From Oscillospiraceae bacterium (lineage in GTDB: Bacteria; Bacillota; Clostridia; Oscillospirales; Oscillospiraceae), in the NCBI GenBank assembly GCA_021771635.1, contig JAETOQ010000010.1, forward strand, positions 1 to 64,000: a DNA stretch of 64,000 bases, read 5' to 3'. Shown piece by piece: positions 7,130-15,096 of this stretch. The first letter of the stretch is position 1, and each line of letters opens with the position of its first letter. The position numbers were made by a program, and so were the translations under genes. The notes under the pieces were generated by a model that saw nothing but the letters and a program-made list of their open reading frames with translations, was not told where the DNA came from and did no database searches.

Positions 7130-7435
7130 TTATCGAATCGTCACCAGCCGCCCGATCCCGGCGGCGTCCAAAACACGCTTCGCCTGGGCCGGGACATTGC
7201 ACACCAGCAGGCTGCCGTCCAGGAGCTGCATCCGCTGCTGTGCCCGCAGGATCAGCGCGATGCCGGAGCTGTCCATGAAGGTGACACCGGACATGTCCAG
7301 CACCAGTTTTTTCGGCAGGGCCGCGTCCACCGCCAGCTCCACTTCGTGCAGCGCGTTTCTGGCGCCGTGATGGTCCAGCTCTCCGCTGAACTCCAACAGC
7401 AGGTTTCTGTCCGCGCTTTTTGCATTGATTTCCAT
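7130..7435 (-). CDS. spoIIAA: Anti-anti-sigma factor SpoIIAA
   Basis: 101-aa STAS-domain protein. The phosphorylation motif FMDSSGIA places the regulatory serine at residue 57 (family Ser58 equivalent). Unphosphorylated SpoIIAA removes SpoIIAB from SigF. Start ATG at 7435 follows GAGGCGAG. First gene of the spoIIA operon. I could not find a clear SigH promoter; a Spo0A-type heptamer lies about 110 bp upstream. Confidence 0.95.
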   Translation of the reverse strand: MEINAKSADRNLLLEFSGELDHHGARNALHEVELAVDAALPKKLVLDMSGVTFMDSSGIALILRAQQRMQLLDGSLLVCNVPAQAKRVLDAAGIGRLVTIR

Positions 7436-7488
7436 GTTCTCGCCTCATTTGCAGGTTATTGGCCAAATTTGGCCCGATTTATATGAAA

Positions 7489-7524
7489 AAATCACCGCAA
7501 GGTCTTTCGCCTTACGGTGATGAT
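7489..7524 (-). terminator. Terminator-like hairpin between the DUF3795 gene and spoIIAA
   Basis: Read on the minus strand, ATCACCGTAAGG and CCTTGCGGTGAT form a near-perfect 12-bp stem followed by TTTTTT. It would end the DUF3795 transcript just before spoIIAA. If the spoIIA promoter lies upstream of it, it would act as an attenuator instead. Confidence 0.8.
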
Positions 7525-7546
7525 ATCATGTCCTGTTTTTGATTTC

Positions 7547-7553
7547 TGTCGAA
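7547..7553. promoter_or_regulatory. Possible Spo0A box upstream of spoIIA
   Basis: TGTCGAA matches the core 0A-box and lies about 110 bp upstream of spoIIAA, a known Spo0A target operon. A 7-bp match alone is weak, and no SigH promoter could be placed next to it. Confidence 0.3.
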
Positions 7554-7589
7554 ACAGTTGGGAGGAATGCGGAAATTTCCATATTCTGT

Positions 7590-8138
7590 TCACTTCGCGG
7601 GCTTCTTCCGCAGCTTCAGGTCAATGCCCCGCCGGGATGCCGCCATCTGAAGCAGTTCTGCCACCTGGACCGCCTTTTCTTTTACCGGCAGATCCGCCGG
7701 CCCTCTGGACAGCTGCGCTAAAACAGCGTTCAGTTCTTCCAGTTCCAGCAGATTGACCGCGGCGGCAAACAGGGGCTTTCGCCTGCCGTCATTGCAGGTC
7801 TCCAACAGGGTTTGCAAAATTTCGCACTTTTTGACCTGTTCCGCCCGGTATGCCTCCGGACCGATGCGCCGCGCTTTTTCCATATCCGCCCGCCGATTGC
7901 GATGGGTGATGAAGCTGTCGTATTCATCGATCCCCTCGTAGCGGGCACAGGGGTACTCCGCGCACAGATAGCAGTACGCCACACCGCCGTGTTCCAAGCT
8001 GCACCGGGCAACGGCGCAGCTCTGGTTTCCTGTGCCTCCGCCGCACCCCGGACAATAACCGCCCAGATGCATGGTGCAAAGCCCGCAGTTCAATCCACAG
8101 AGCGAAAACAGCTGATCTTCCCGTTCAAAATCTTTCAT
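7590..8138 (-). CDS. DUF3795 family protein
   Basis: 182 aa. The N-terminus carries a dense cysteine pattern (LCGLNCGLCTMHLGGYCPGC, then CAVARCSLEHGGVAYCYLC and YPCARY), typical of DUF3795 and suggesting metal or iron-sulfur binding. The middle FITHRNRRADMEKARRIG also fits the family. Function is unknown. It sits between valS and spoIIA on the same strand and ends at its own terminator. Start ATG at 8138 has the modest ribosome binding site AGGTGAGG and lies 4 nt after the stop of a short upstream open fragment. Confidence 0.8.
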   Translation of the reverse strand: MKDFEREDQLFSLCGLNCGLCTMHLGGYCPGCGGGTGNQSCAVARCSLEHGGVAYCYLCAEYPCARYEGIDEYDSFITHRNRRADMEKARRIGPEAYRAEQVKKCEILQTLLETCNDGRRKPLFAAAVNLLELEELNAVLAQLSRGPADLPVKEKAVQVAELLQMAASRRGIDLKLRKKPAK

Positions 8139-8142
8139 AGCC

Positions 8143-8274
8143 TCACCTATCTGCTGACAGTTCTTTATTCAGGAGCGCACGCACACGCTCCACTCCGTTG
8201 GCAGCCTTAATGCCAATGACTGGCACCGTCTGTCCCGCTTCGTCCAGCGCAGACTGGCCAGAAACACCACCCGC
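8143..8274 (-). pseudogene. Possible 3' remnant of a degraded gene
   Basis: One minus-strand frame is open from just after a TAG (8275-8277) to a TGA at 8143-8145. It reads like genuine protein: GGVSGQSALDEAGQTVPVIG, then IKAANGVERVRALLNKEL. There is no start codon with a ribosome binding site, so it looks like a decayed C-terminal piece. I cannot name the parent family. Confidence 0.3.
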
Positions 8275-8333
8275 CTACTTCGTTGGTCGTTGAACATCCC
8301 TTGCTCCTTTCACAAATCATCCTCTGTATGCGG

Positions 8334-8364
8334 ACAGGGGCGGGATTCATGATTCCCGCCCCTG
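8334..8364 (-). terminator. Strong GC hairpin downstream of valS
   Basis: ACAGGGGCGGGA (8334-8345) pairs perfectly with TCCCGCCCCTGT (8353-8364). No T-run follows on the minus strand and only TTTT follows on the plus strand, so termination efficiency is uncertain. Confidence 0.5.
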
Positions 8365-8376
8365 TTTTCGTGGCTT

Positions 8377-11013
8377 TTACGCCCGCATCGCCTTGGCGGA
8401 TTCCTCCAGCTTGGCGATCAGCTCTTGATATTTGGCGGCTTTCTCCCGCTCCACATTGACCACCGCCTCGGGGGCCTTGGAGACGAATTTCTCGTTGGAG
8501 AGCTTCTGCTCCACGATCCGCAGGCCGTTCCTGGCCTTTTCGATCTCCTTTTGGATGCGGTCCAGCTCGGCGGCAATGTCCACCAGCTCCGCCATGGGCA
8601 TATAGGCCGTGGCGTTGTGGGTAACCACGGACACCTGCTTGGAGACATCGGCGGGCGCCGCAGCCGCAAAGGTGACCTCGCTGGCGTAGGCCAGACGCTG
8701 GATGAAGTGCAGGCCCTGTTTGTAGATCTCCGGGGTGGCGGTGACCAGCAGCACCTCCGCTTTCTTGGAGGGCGGCACGTTCATCTCCGCCCGGCGGGCG
8801 CGGATGGCCTTGATGGTATCCATGACGGCCTCCATCGCGGCCTCTTCCTCCGGGAAGTGCAGGGCTTCCTGATATTCCGGCCAGTGGGAGGTCATGATGA
8901 AATCGCCGGTGTGGGGCAGCGCCTGGAAGATCTCCTCCGTGATGAAGGGCATGAAGGGATGCAGCAGCTTCAGCAGCTCCGTCAGGACATAACAAAGAAC
9001 GTTCTGAGCCGCCAGCTTGGCGCCCTCGTCCTCGCCGTTCAGGCGTGTCTTGGTCAGCTCGATATACCAGTCGCAGTAGGTATCCCAGATGAAATCGTAG
9101 ACCTTGGCGGACGCCACGCCGATCTCATAGGCGTCCAGGTTCTCCGTGACTTCCTTCACCAGGGTGTTCAGCTTGGAGAGCACCCACTTGTCCTCCGGGG
9201 CCAGCTGGTCCGCCGCGGGCAGCCCGCACTTGTCGATGGTCAGGTTCATCATGACAAAGCGGCTGGCATTCCAGATCTTGTTGGCGAAATTCCGCATGGC
9301 CTCGCACTTCTCGGTGTAGAACCGGGTGTCGTTTCCGGGGCTGTTGCCGGTAATGAGGTTGAAGCGCAGGGCGTCGGCGCCGTACTTCTCCGCCATCTCC
9401 AGGGGATCGATGCCGTTGCCCAGGGACTTGGACATCTTGCGGCCCTTGTCATCCCGGACCAGGCCGTGGATGAGAACAGTGTGGAAGGGGATCTTCTTCA
9501 TCTGCTCACAGCCGGAGAAAATCATGCGGGCCACCCAGAAGAAGATGATGTCGTAGCCGGTGACCATGACGGACGTGGGATAGTAATAGTCCAGATCCGC
9601 GGTTTTTTCCGGCCAGCCCAGGGTGCTGAAGGGCCACAGGGCGGAGGAGAACCAGGTGTCCAGCACGTCCTCGTCCCGGGTCAGGTGGGTGCAGCCGCAC
9701 TTCTCGCACTTCGTCGGATCCTCCCGGCTGACGTTGATGTGGCCGCACTCGTCACAGTACCATGCGGGGATCTGATGGCCCCACCACAGCTGGCGGGAGA
9801 TGCACCAGTCATGGACATTCTCCATCCAGTTGGTGTAGGTTTTGGAAAAACGCTCGGGAACGAACTTGACCTCGCCGTCCTTTACAACACGCAGGGCCTC
9901 CTTTGCCAGAGGCTCCATCTTCACGAACCACTGGGCGGAGATCAGCGGCTCCACATCGTTGTGGCAGCGGTAGCAGGTGCCCACGTTGTGGTTATAGGGC
10001 TCGGTCTTCACCAGATATCCCTGCTCCTCCAGGTCCTTCACGATCTGCTTGCGGCACTCGTAGCGGTCCATCCCGCAGTAGGGGCCGCCGTTCTCGTTGA
10101 TCTTGCCGTCATCGCCGATGCAGCGGATGACCTCCAGATTGTGGCGCAGGCCCACCTCGAAGTCGTTGGGGTCGTGGGCGGGGGTCATCTTCACGGCGCC
10201 GGTGCCGAAGCCCAGTTCCACGTAGTCGTCGGCCACGATGGGGATCTCCCGGTTCATAATGGGCAGAATGCAGGTCTTGCCCACCAGGTGCTTGAACCGC
10301 TCGTCCTCCGGGTTCACGGCCACGCCGGTGTCGCCCATCATGGTCTCGGGGCGGGTGGTGGCCACCACCAGGTCGCCGGAGCCGTCGGCCAGAGGATAGC
10401 GGATGTGCCACAGGTGGCCGGGCTTGTCCTGGTACTCCACCTCGGCATCGCTCAAAGCGGTGATGCAGTGGGGGCACCAGTTGATGATGCGGCTGCCCTT
10501 GTAGATCAGGCCCTTGTCATACAGCTCGCAGAAGGTCTCCCGAACGGCCTTGGAGCAGCCCTCGTCCATGGTGAAGCGGGAACGGTTCCAGTCGCAGGAG
10601 ACGCCCATCTTCTTCTGCTGTTCCACGATGCGGCCGCCGTATTTCTCCTTCCACTCCCAGACGCGCTCTAAGAACTTCTCCCGGCCCAGGTCATAGCGGG
10701 TCTTCCCCTCCTTGACCCGCAGCTCCTCCTCCACCTTGATCTGGGTGGCGATGCCGGCGTGGTCGATGCCGGGGACCCACAGGGCCTCATAGCCCTGCAT
10801 CCGCTTGAAGCGGGTCAGGATGTCCTGGAGGGTGCAGTCCATGGCATGGCCCATGTGGAGCTGGCCGGTGACGTTGGGGGGAGGCATGACGATGGAGAAG
10901 GGCTTCTTCTCAGGATCGGGGGTGCTGGCGAAGCAGTTGTTGTCCTCCCACATCTGATAGATGCGGGACTCCACCTGCTGGGGTTCATACACCTTGGGCA
11001 GTTCTTTGTTCAT
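8377..11013 (-). CDS. valS: Valyl-tRNA synthetase
   Basis: Class I synthetase of 878 aa that charges tRNA-Val. The HIGH signature is HMGH at residues 53-56 within [16 protein letters not shown], and the KMSKS loop is [14 protein letters not shown]. The large editing domain between them, the anticodon-binding domain, and the ValS-specific C-terminal coiled coil ([19 protein letters not shown]) are all present. Start ATG at 11013 follows AAGGAG. A valine-specific T-box lies about 600 bp upstream, with a small membrane-protein gene between and no terminator in the gap. The two genes are therefore probably one tRNA-Val-responsive transcript. Confidence 0.97.
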   Translation of the reverse strand: MNKELPKVYEPQQVESRIYQMWEDNNCFASTPDPEKKPFSIVMPPPNVTGQLHMGHAMDCTLQDILTRFKRMQGYEALWVPGIDHAGIATQIKVEEELRVKEGKTRYDLGREKFLERVWEWKEKYGGRIVEQQKKMGVSCDWNRSRFTMDEGCSKAVRETFCELYDKGLIYKGSRIINWCPHCITALSDAEVEYQDKPGHLWHIRYPLADGSGDLVVATTRPETMMGDTGVAVNPEDERFKHLVGKTCILPIMNREIPIVADDYVELGFGTGAVKMTPAHDPNDFEVGLRHNLEVIRCIGDDGKINENGGPYCGMDRYECRKQIVKDLEEQGYLVKTEPYNHNVGTCYRCHNDVEPLISAQWFVKMEPLAKEALRVVKDGEVKFVPERFSKTYTNWMENVHDWCISRQLWWGHQIPAWYCDECGHINVSREDPTKCEKCGCTHLTRDEDVLDTWFSSALWPFSTLGWPEKTADLDYYYPTSVMVTGYDIIFFWVARMIFSGCEQMKKIPFHTVLIHGLVRDDKGRKMSKSLGNGIDPLEMAEKYGADALRFNLITGNSPGNDTRFYTEKCEAMRNFANKIWNASRFVMMNLTIDKCGLPAADQLAPEDKWVLSKLNTLVKEVTENLDAYEIGVASAKVYDFIWDTYCDWYIELTKTRLNGEDEGAKLAAQNVLCYVLTELLKLLHPFMPFITEEIFQALPHTGDFIMTSHWPEYQEALHFPEEEAAMEAVMDTIKAIRARRAEMNVPPSKKAEVLLVTATPEIYKQGLHFIQRLAYASEVTFAAAAPADVSKQVSVVTHNATAYMPMAELVDIAAELDRIQKEIEKARNGLRIVEQKLSNEKFVSKAPEAVVNVEREKAAKYQELIAKLEESAKAMRA

Positions 11014-11120
11014 TGGTTAATCTCCTTTTTATCTGTGTAATCTTCTTGATTTTATTTGAATCATGTCTTTTCCGCTCTTGCTCTTCCAAAAATCCACAAA
11101 CATTTCGGGGTTCCCCATCG

Positions 11121-11603
11121 TCATAGCCTCTTTTGGTAAAACAAACGCATGGCGTTTGTCCAAAAACAGGAACCAGCGCTTCTGATCATCATATCATCAT
11201 ATGCGTCCTGAAAACCATTGTAGTGATAATGGGCAACGCCTTTACTTGTCTGCGCCGTTACACCTTCATCATCTAATACAAACAGGAAGCTGCCAGTATT
11301 CTTCAGCATCATGTGTCGGCTCTTCCATGCGGAAATGCGGAAGTAAAAGAGTCCCAAAAACAGCCATAGCAGCCCAATTGCCAGCGGAACGGCCACCAGC
11401 TGCCAAACAGGCGTCTCCCCCACATATCCCCCATCCAGCCATGATAGGCCGGAAAGAACAAAAGCCGCGCCTACCACAATCAAAAGCAGGCGAAACAATG
11501 GCGTTGTCCATCGTCGGATTTTTCCCCTTTTTACGCTCAACTTGTTTAAAGCCACCAGTTCTTGTGTCGAATACCCGTTTGACAATTCAAACCGAAACTC
11601 CAT
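11121..11603 (-). CDS. YcxB-like membrane protein between the valine T-box and valS
   Basis: 160 aa, starting at the ATG at 11603 after GGGAGGGG. The N-terminal MEFRFELSNGYSTQELVALN is followed by two membrane spans (about residues 35-52 and 66-87) and a soluble tail with VLDDEGVTAQTSKGVAHYHY. That arrangement recalls the YcxB-like family. The usual C-terminal PKR-type motif is only vaguely present (LFYQKRL), so it may be truncated or divergent. The frame stays open into the T-box, but that part is leader RNA. A T-box normally abuts the synthetase, so this gene looks inserted in the leader-valS interval and should share the regulation. Confidence 0.7.
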   Translation of the reverse strand: MEFRFELSNGYSTQELVALNKLSVKRGKIRRWTTPLFRLLLIVVGAAFVLSGLSWLDGGYVGETPVWQLVAVPLAIGLLWLFLGLFYFRISAWKSRHMMLKNTGSFLFVLDDEGVTAQTSKGVAHYHYNGFQDAYDDMMIRSAGSCFWTNAMRLFYQKRL

Positions 11604-11604
11604 C

Positions 11605-11870
11605 TTCCCCTCCCAAAGAAAAACGCCCCGAGCCTTTCGGCTCAGGGCGAACAGTTCTGTCCGTGGTACCACCTGGATTCGGGAAGATTCCCGCACTCTT
11701 GGGCGCAAAGCGCCCCTCCCCGGTAACGGAGGGATCACCGCCGCGGCTTACTTCTCTTTCATCCGCAATGCTCCGGGACGACTTCTCCGGCCGCTTCACG
11801 GGCGCTTCCACCAACCGCGCCCTCTCTTGGCTTTCACTGACCGGGTACTGCTCCCCATCTTCGCAGTATT
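11605..11870 (-). promoter_or_regulatory. T-box leader with valine specifier (GTC), upstream of valS operon
   Basis: Read on the minus strand, the T-box CCAGGTGGTACCACGG lies at 11661-11676. It is followed by the terminator stem CGCCCTGAGCC/GGCTCGGGGCG (11620-11649) and TTTTTCTT. Stem I elements include GAAGATGGGGAGCAGTA, AGAGAGGGCG and GGTGGAAGCG. The specifier triplet after GGAGAA is GTC (11780-11782), a valine codon, matching valS downstream. The fold was judged by eye. Confidence 0.88.
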
Positions 11871-11887
11871 ATATTCATACTCATGTT

Positions 11888-11916
11888 AGTATAATATACC
11901 CGGTTTTGATTGTCAA
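11888..11916 (-). promoter_or_regulatory. SigA-type promoter of the valine T-box transcript
   Basis: On the minus strand TTGACA (11916-11911) and TATACT (11893-11888) are separated by 17 bp. The -35 lies 3 bp from the stop codon of sigE, so the promoter sits at the very end of the upstream operon. Confidence 0.8.
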
Positions 11917-11918
11917 GA

Positions 11919-12623
11919 TTATGATAAACGCAAAATCTCCTTTTTCAGCCGGGAAATGATGCGCTTTTCCAGCCGGGAGATGTAGCTCTGGGAGATGCCC
12001 AGCTGGTCCGCCACCTCCTTTTGCGTCTGCTCCTTTCCACCGCCCAGCCCGAAGCGCAGGGTAATGATCTGCTTCTCCCGGGGAGACAGGATGCTGATGG
12101 CCGCCGCCAGCAGGGAGCGGTCCACGTCCTCCTCAATGGGGCGCATCACCGTGTCCCCGTCGGTGCCCAGCACGTCGGAGAGCAGCAGCTCGTTGCCGTC
12201 CCAGTCGGTGTTCAGCGGCTCGTCAAAGGAGACCTCGCCCTTCCGGTTGGCGTTTTTCCGCAGGTACATCAGGATCTCATTTTCGATGCACCGGGAGGCA
12301 TAGGTGGCCAGCTTGATGTTCTTGTCCGTCCGGTAGGTCCCCACCGCCTTGATGAGTCCGATGGTGCCGATGGAGATCAGGTCCTCGATGTTGATGCCTG
12401 TATTTTCAAACCGCCGGGCGATGTACACCACCAGACGCAGGTTATGTTCGATCAGCTCCTTCCGGGCGTCCTCGTCCTCCAGGCGCTCCAGCAGCTCCGC
12501 CTCCCGCTCCTTTGTCAGCGGCGGCGGCAGGGTGTCGCTTCCCCCGATGTAATGGATGCCAGCTGACGGCACCAGCCCCAGCCATTCCAGCAGCTGCCGC
12601 CACTTTGTCAGTAACATGTTCAT
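11919..12623 (-). CDS. sigE: RNA polymerase sporulation sigma factor SigE (pro-form)
   Basis: Mother-cell sigma factor, 234 aa, made as an inactive precursor. The pro-sequence (residues 1 to about 29) runs into the hallmark [12 protein letters not shown]. Region 2 has [20 protein letters not shown] and region 4 has [20 protein letters not shown]. SpoIIGA, encoded immediately upstream, cleaves the pro-sequence. Start ATG at 12623 follows GGGAGGAAG. The stop lies beside the valine T-box promoter, with no terminator between. The spoIIGA frame unusually runs into this gene. Confidence 0.96.
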   Translation of the reverse strand: MNMLLTKWRQLLEWLGLVPSAGIHYIGGSDTLPPPLTKEREAELLERLEDEDARKELIEHNLRLVVYIARRFENTGINIEDLISIGTIGLIKAVGTYRTDKNIKLATYASRCIENEILMYLRKNANRKGEVSFDEPLNTDWDGNELLLSDVLGTDGDTVMRPIEEDVDRSLLAAAISILSPREKQIITLRFGLGGGKEQTQKEVADQLGISQSYISRLEKRIISRLKKEILRLS

Positions 12624-13497
12624 GACTTCCTCCCTTTCTGACCTCGCCGCCCCACAGGGCTGTGTATCCCGTTCCCAGCGCCGTCGGCGAAAGGGCCGCG
12701 GACAGTCCTGGATACCGCGTCTCGGCGATCTCCGTCCAGTCGGTGCGCACCGCCAGCAGCAGGCCGCCCGCAGTCCCCACCGCGTGATACGGCACCAGAT
12801 GGGGCCGCAGCTCCGGCGCCGCCCGGCGCACAGGCGCCAGCAGGTCCGCCGGAGCGCTGAGCGCCTCCGGTGTCAGCATCTGCCGGACTTCCCGCGGCAG
12901 CACGGCGTTCAGAGCGCCGGGAGCCGCCACCAACACCGGCTGTCCTGCCGCCGGATCCCGCAATGCGTTTCCGCTGTCCCACAGAGCGGCCAGCTCTGTG
13001 ATCCGGCCGCAGGCGCAGATTCGCACCGGGAGCGTCTCGCCGCCGACACCGTGCTTTGCCGCCGACCGGAACACCACCGTCAGCACCAGATATGCCGCGG
13101 CGGCGGCGATCAGCAGGACTTTGGCGTTTACGTCCGTGTAAAAGATGCCATTCACCATAGGCACGGCGCTGCCCGCCAACAGTCCCAGCGCCAGCACACA
13201 GCCCGCGAAGCCGCAGGAGACCGTGAACAGCAGCAGCGTCAGGCGGAGCAGCTTTTCCTCCCCGCCGTAGGCCAGCAGCGACAGCAGCACACCTGCCGCC
13301 GCCTTTGCCGGCGCGGCGGACAAAAAGCCGCCCCAGGGCAGGAACACCGCTACGGCATAGGCGCCGCCCGTCAAAGCCGCCAGCAGATACCGCCCCCGCC
13401 GGAGGGGCACTCCCGCCAGCCGTGCGGTCAGCAGGAGCAGCAGATAATTCATCGCCGCATTCAGGACAAACACGCTGTCCACATATACCACCGTCAT
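12442..13497 (-). CDS. spoIIGA: Sigma-E processing peptidase SpoIIGA, with 3' extension into sigE
   Basis: Membrane aspartyl protease that activates pro-SigE. The N-terminal half carries about five membrane spans starting [20 protein letters not shown]. The soluble half holds the catalytic-type segment [15 protein letters not shown] (DSGN). Start ATG at 13497 follows AGGAGGGGGG; the ATG 21 nt upstream would contain that ribosome binding site. As read, the protein has 351 aa, and its last 60 or so residues are the out-of-frame translation of the start of sigE, giving a 182-bp overlap. A -1 shift at AAAGGGA (12631-12637) would end it at TGA 12620-12622 with about 292 aa, close to the family norm. 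Confidence 0.9.
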   Translation of the reverse strand: MTVVYVDSVFVLNAAMNYLLLLLTARLAGVPLRRGRYLLAALTGGAYAVAVFLPWGGFLSAAPAKAAAGVLLSLLAYGGEEKLLRLTLLLFTVSCGFAGCVLALGLLAGSAVPMVNGIFYTDVNAKVLLIAAAAAYLVLTVVFRSAAKHGVGGETLPVRICACGRITELAALWDSGNALRDPAAGQPVLVAAPGALNAVLPREVRQMLTPEALSAPADLLAPVRRAAPELRPHLVPYHAVGTAGGLLLAVRTDWTEIAETRYPGLSAALSPTALGTGYTALWGGEVRKGGSHEHVTDKVAAAAGMAGAGAVSWHPLHRGKRHPAAAADKGAGGGAAGAPGGRGRPEGADRT

Positions 13498-13526
13498 GGC
13501 ATCCCCCCTCCTGTTCAACGGAACCC

Positions 13527-13532
13527 ATTATA
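13527..13532 (-). promoter_or_regulatory. Candidate -10 element of the spoIIG promoter
   Basis: On the minus strand TATAAT lies 30 nt upstream of the spoIIGA start. No good -35 sits at 17 bp. In Bacillus the spoIIG promoter also lacks standard spacing and depends on Spo0A. Only the -10 is visible here. Confidence 0.4.
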
Positions 13533-13563
13533 GGGCAGGCTCCTTGTAAAACCAGTCGCAAAA

Positions 13564-13602
13564 GGGAGATGCACCTTAAAAAAGGTGCATCTCCCTTTTG
13601 CT
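13564..13602. terminator. Bidirectional terminator hairpin downstream of the fabZ-like gene
   Basis: GGGAGATGCACCTT (13564-13577) pairs with AAGGTGCATCTCCC (13583-13596), and a TTTTG tract follows on both strands. It ends the fabZ-like transcript, and perhaps the whole operon before it, ahead of spoIIGA. Confidence 0.85.
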
Positions 13603-13640
13603 TTACCCGGATAAAAAATCATTTTCTAAGACCGGATATC

Positions 13641-14072
13641 TTATCGCATTGCCAAGGTCACATCGCCCACGGCTGCCAGCTCTCCCTGGCGGTACACCTC
13701 CGCTGTACAGGTGGCAATGGCCTTTTCCCTCCGCTCAGAAGCAAGCTTTGCCCGGATCTCAATGGTATCCCCTGGAATGATCTTGCGCAGGAAACGAACG
13801 TGATCGATCCCCAGAAATAGGGGCGTTTTTCCCGCGTATCGTTCCATAGAAAGAAGCAGAATATCCGCAGTCTGCGCCATGCACTCCACTGAATAGACGC
13901 CAGGCAGCACCGGCTCATCCGGAAAATGTCCTTTAAAAATCTCCCGTGCCGGATCAACGTAGAAGGTACAGGTGATGGACTCCCCCTGTACTATTTTTTC
14001 CACAGTGCTGACCAGCAGCATCGGATCCCTGTGAGGGATCACTTTCTTAATTTCTTCCTGACTCATCTTCAT
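13641..14072 (-). CDS. FabZ-like 3-hydroxyacyl dehydratase
   Basis: 143-aa hot-dog-fold protein. The active-site histidine lies in IPHRDPMLLV, followed by GHFPDEPVLPGV and the catalytic Glu in YSVECMAQ. It would dehydrate (3R)-hydroxyacyl thioesters, classically on acyl carrier protein in fatty acid synthesis. Start ATG at 14072 follows GGAGGTG; a GTG 12 nt upstream is possible. No other fab gene is nearby. It lies 60 nt after the last dehydrogenase of the sugar-acid operon on the same strand with no terminator between. It may therefore be co-transcribed and act on a pathway intermediate; that is inference. Confidence 0.85.
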   Translation of the reverse strand: MKMSQEEIKKVIPHRDPMLLVSTVEKIVQGESITCTFYVDPAREIFKGHFPDEPVLPGVYSVECMAQTADILLLSMERYAGKTPLFLGIDHVRFLRKIIPGDTIEIRAKLASERREKAIATCTAEVYRQGELAAVGDVTLAMR

Positions 14073-14132
14073 GGCTGAATACACCTCCGTAATGACTCAT
14101 TTTTCTGCCGCGCTAATATCTATGCACGGAAT

Positions 14133-15095
14133 TCAGTTAACTACATTGATCGGTGCTCCGGCCAGGTACGCTCTGGCGTTTTCCGCCGCGCAGTCCATGA
14201 TCCTCTGCCGGCTCTCCCGGGAAGCCCAGGAAATATGCGGGGTGATGAAGCAGTTTTTTGCATGCAGCAATGGGTTGTCCCCGCGAATCGGCTCTGTGGA
14301 AACCACATCCAGTCCCGCCGCATAAATCTTTCCGCTGTTGAGCGCGTCCGCCAAATCCTGCTCCACCACCAGCTGTCCACGGCTGTTGTTCAAAAGAATG
14401 ACTCCATCTTTCATCTTGGCGATGGTCGTTTGATTGATCATTCCCTCGGTCTCGGGGAATAGGGGACAATGTAGTGCAATCACATCAGATTTTCCCAGCA
14501 GTGTGTCCAGGTCCACATAGGTCCCAATGGCTCTGCCGCTCTCGTTTTCATAACGGTCATGCGCCAGAACATTCATGCCAAGAGCCCTGGCGATTTTCCC
14601 CGTCTGCTGGCCGATACGCCCGAAGCCGATGATTCCCAGTGTCTTTCCGTCCAGCTCAATCAGGGGATAATCCCAATAACACCAGTCCTGGCAGCGTTCC
14701 CACTTTCCCTGATGCACGCTCTCGCTATGAGCGGCCACATGGTGGCAAATCTCCAGCAGCATGGCAATCGCAAACTGCCCCACCGCCGCTGTGCCGTAGA
14801 CCGGTATGTTGGAGACGGGGATCTCCTTTTCCCTGGCATATGCAACGTCCACTACATTGTAGCCGGTAGCCAGCACGCCGATGAACTTCATATGGGGGCA
14901 GGCATCAATCACCCGGCGGGAAATCGGCGTCTTATTGGTAAACACCATCTCCGCCTCCCCGACGCGGCTGATGATCTCCGCCTCATCCGTCAAGCTCGTC
15001 CGGTCGTATACCCGCAGCTCTCCCAGCGTCTCCAGGGCGTTCCAGCTTAAATCTCCGGGGTTTTCCGTATATCCATCCAGCACCACGATCTTCAT
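14133..15095 (-). CDS. D-2-hydroxyacid dehydrogenase (hydroxypyruvate/glycerate dehydrogenase-like)
   Basis: 320 aa. The NAD-binding motif GFGRIG is at residues 157-162. The catalytic Arg lies in LNNSRGQLVVE, the Glu in VVSTEPIRGDNPLL and the His in FITPHISWAS. Such enzymes interconvert 2-keto and D-2-hydroxy acids. With glycerate kinase 1 nt upstream, reduction of hydroxypyruvate to D-glycerate is the likeliest step. It is the distal dehydrogenase of the operon that starts at 22362. Other 2-hydroxy acids (2-ketogluconate type) cannot be excluded. Confidence 0.88.
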   Translation of the reverse strand: MKIVVLDGYTENPGDLSWNALETLGELRVYDRTSLTDEAEIISRVGEAEMVFTNKTPISRRVIDACPHMKFIGVLATGYNVVDVAYAREKEIPVSNIPVYGTAAVGQFAIAMLLEICHHVAAHSESVHQGKWERCQDWCYWDYPLIELDGKTLGIIGFGRIGQQTGKIARALGMNVLAHDRYENESGRAIGTYVDLDTLLGKSDVIALHCPLFPETEGMINQTTIAKMKDGVILLNNSRGQLVVEQDLADALNSGKIYAAGLDVVSTEPIRGDNPLLHAKNCFITPHISWASRESRQRIMDCAAENARAYLAGAPINVVN

Positions 15096-15096
15096 A

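Noticed and set aside
7489-7540. SigH promoter for spoIIA (AGGA near 7533)
   Set aside because: An AGGA -35 exists on the minus strand, but no GAAT -10 lies at the proper distance.
8425-10671. 748-codon open frame on the plus strand opposite valS
   Set aside because: Antisense shadow in GC-rich DNA: His/Gly/Val-rich composition, no ribosome binding site, and valS on the other strand is certain.
12620-13561. Alternative 313-codon frame within spoIIGA ending at the sigE start
   Set aside because: Gly/Arg-rich shadow composition; only its last codons matter, as a possible frameshift exit for SpoIIGA.
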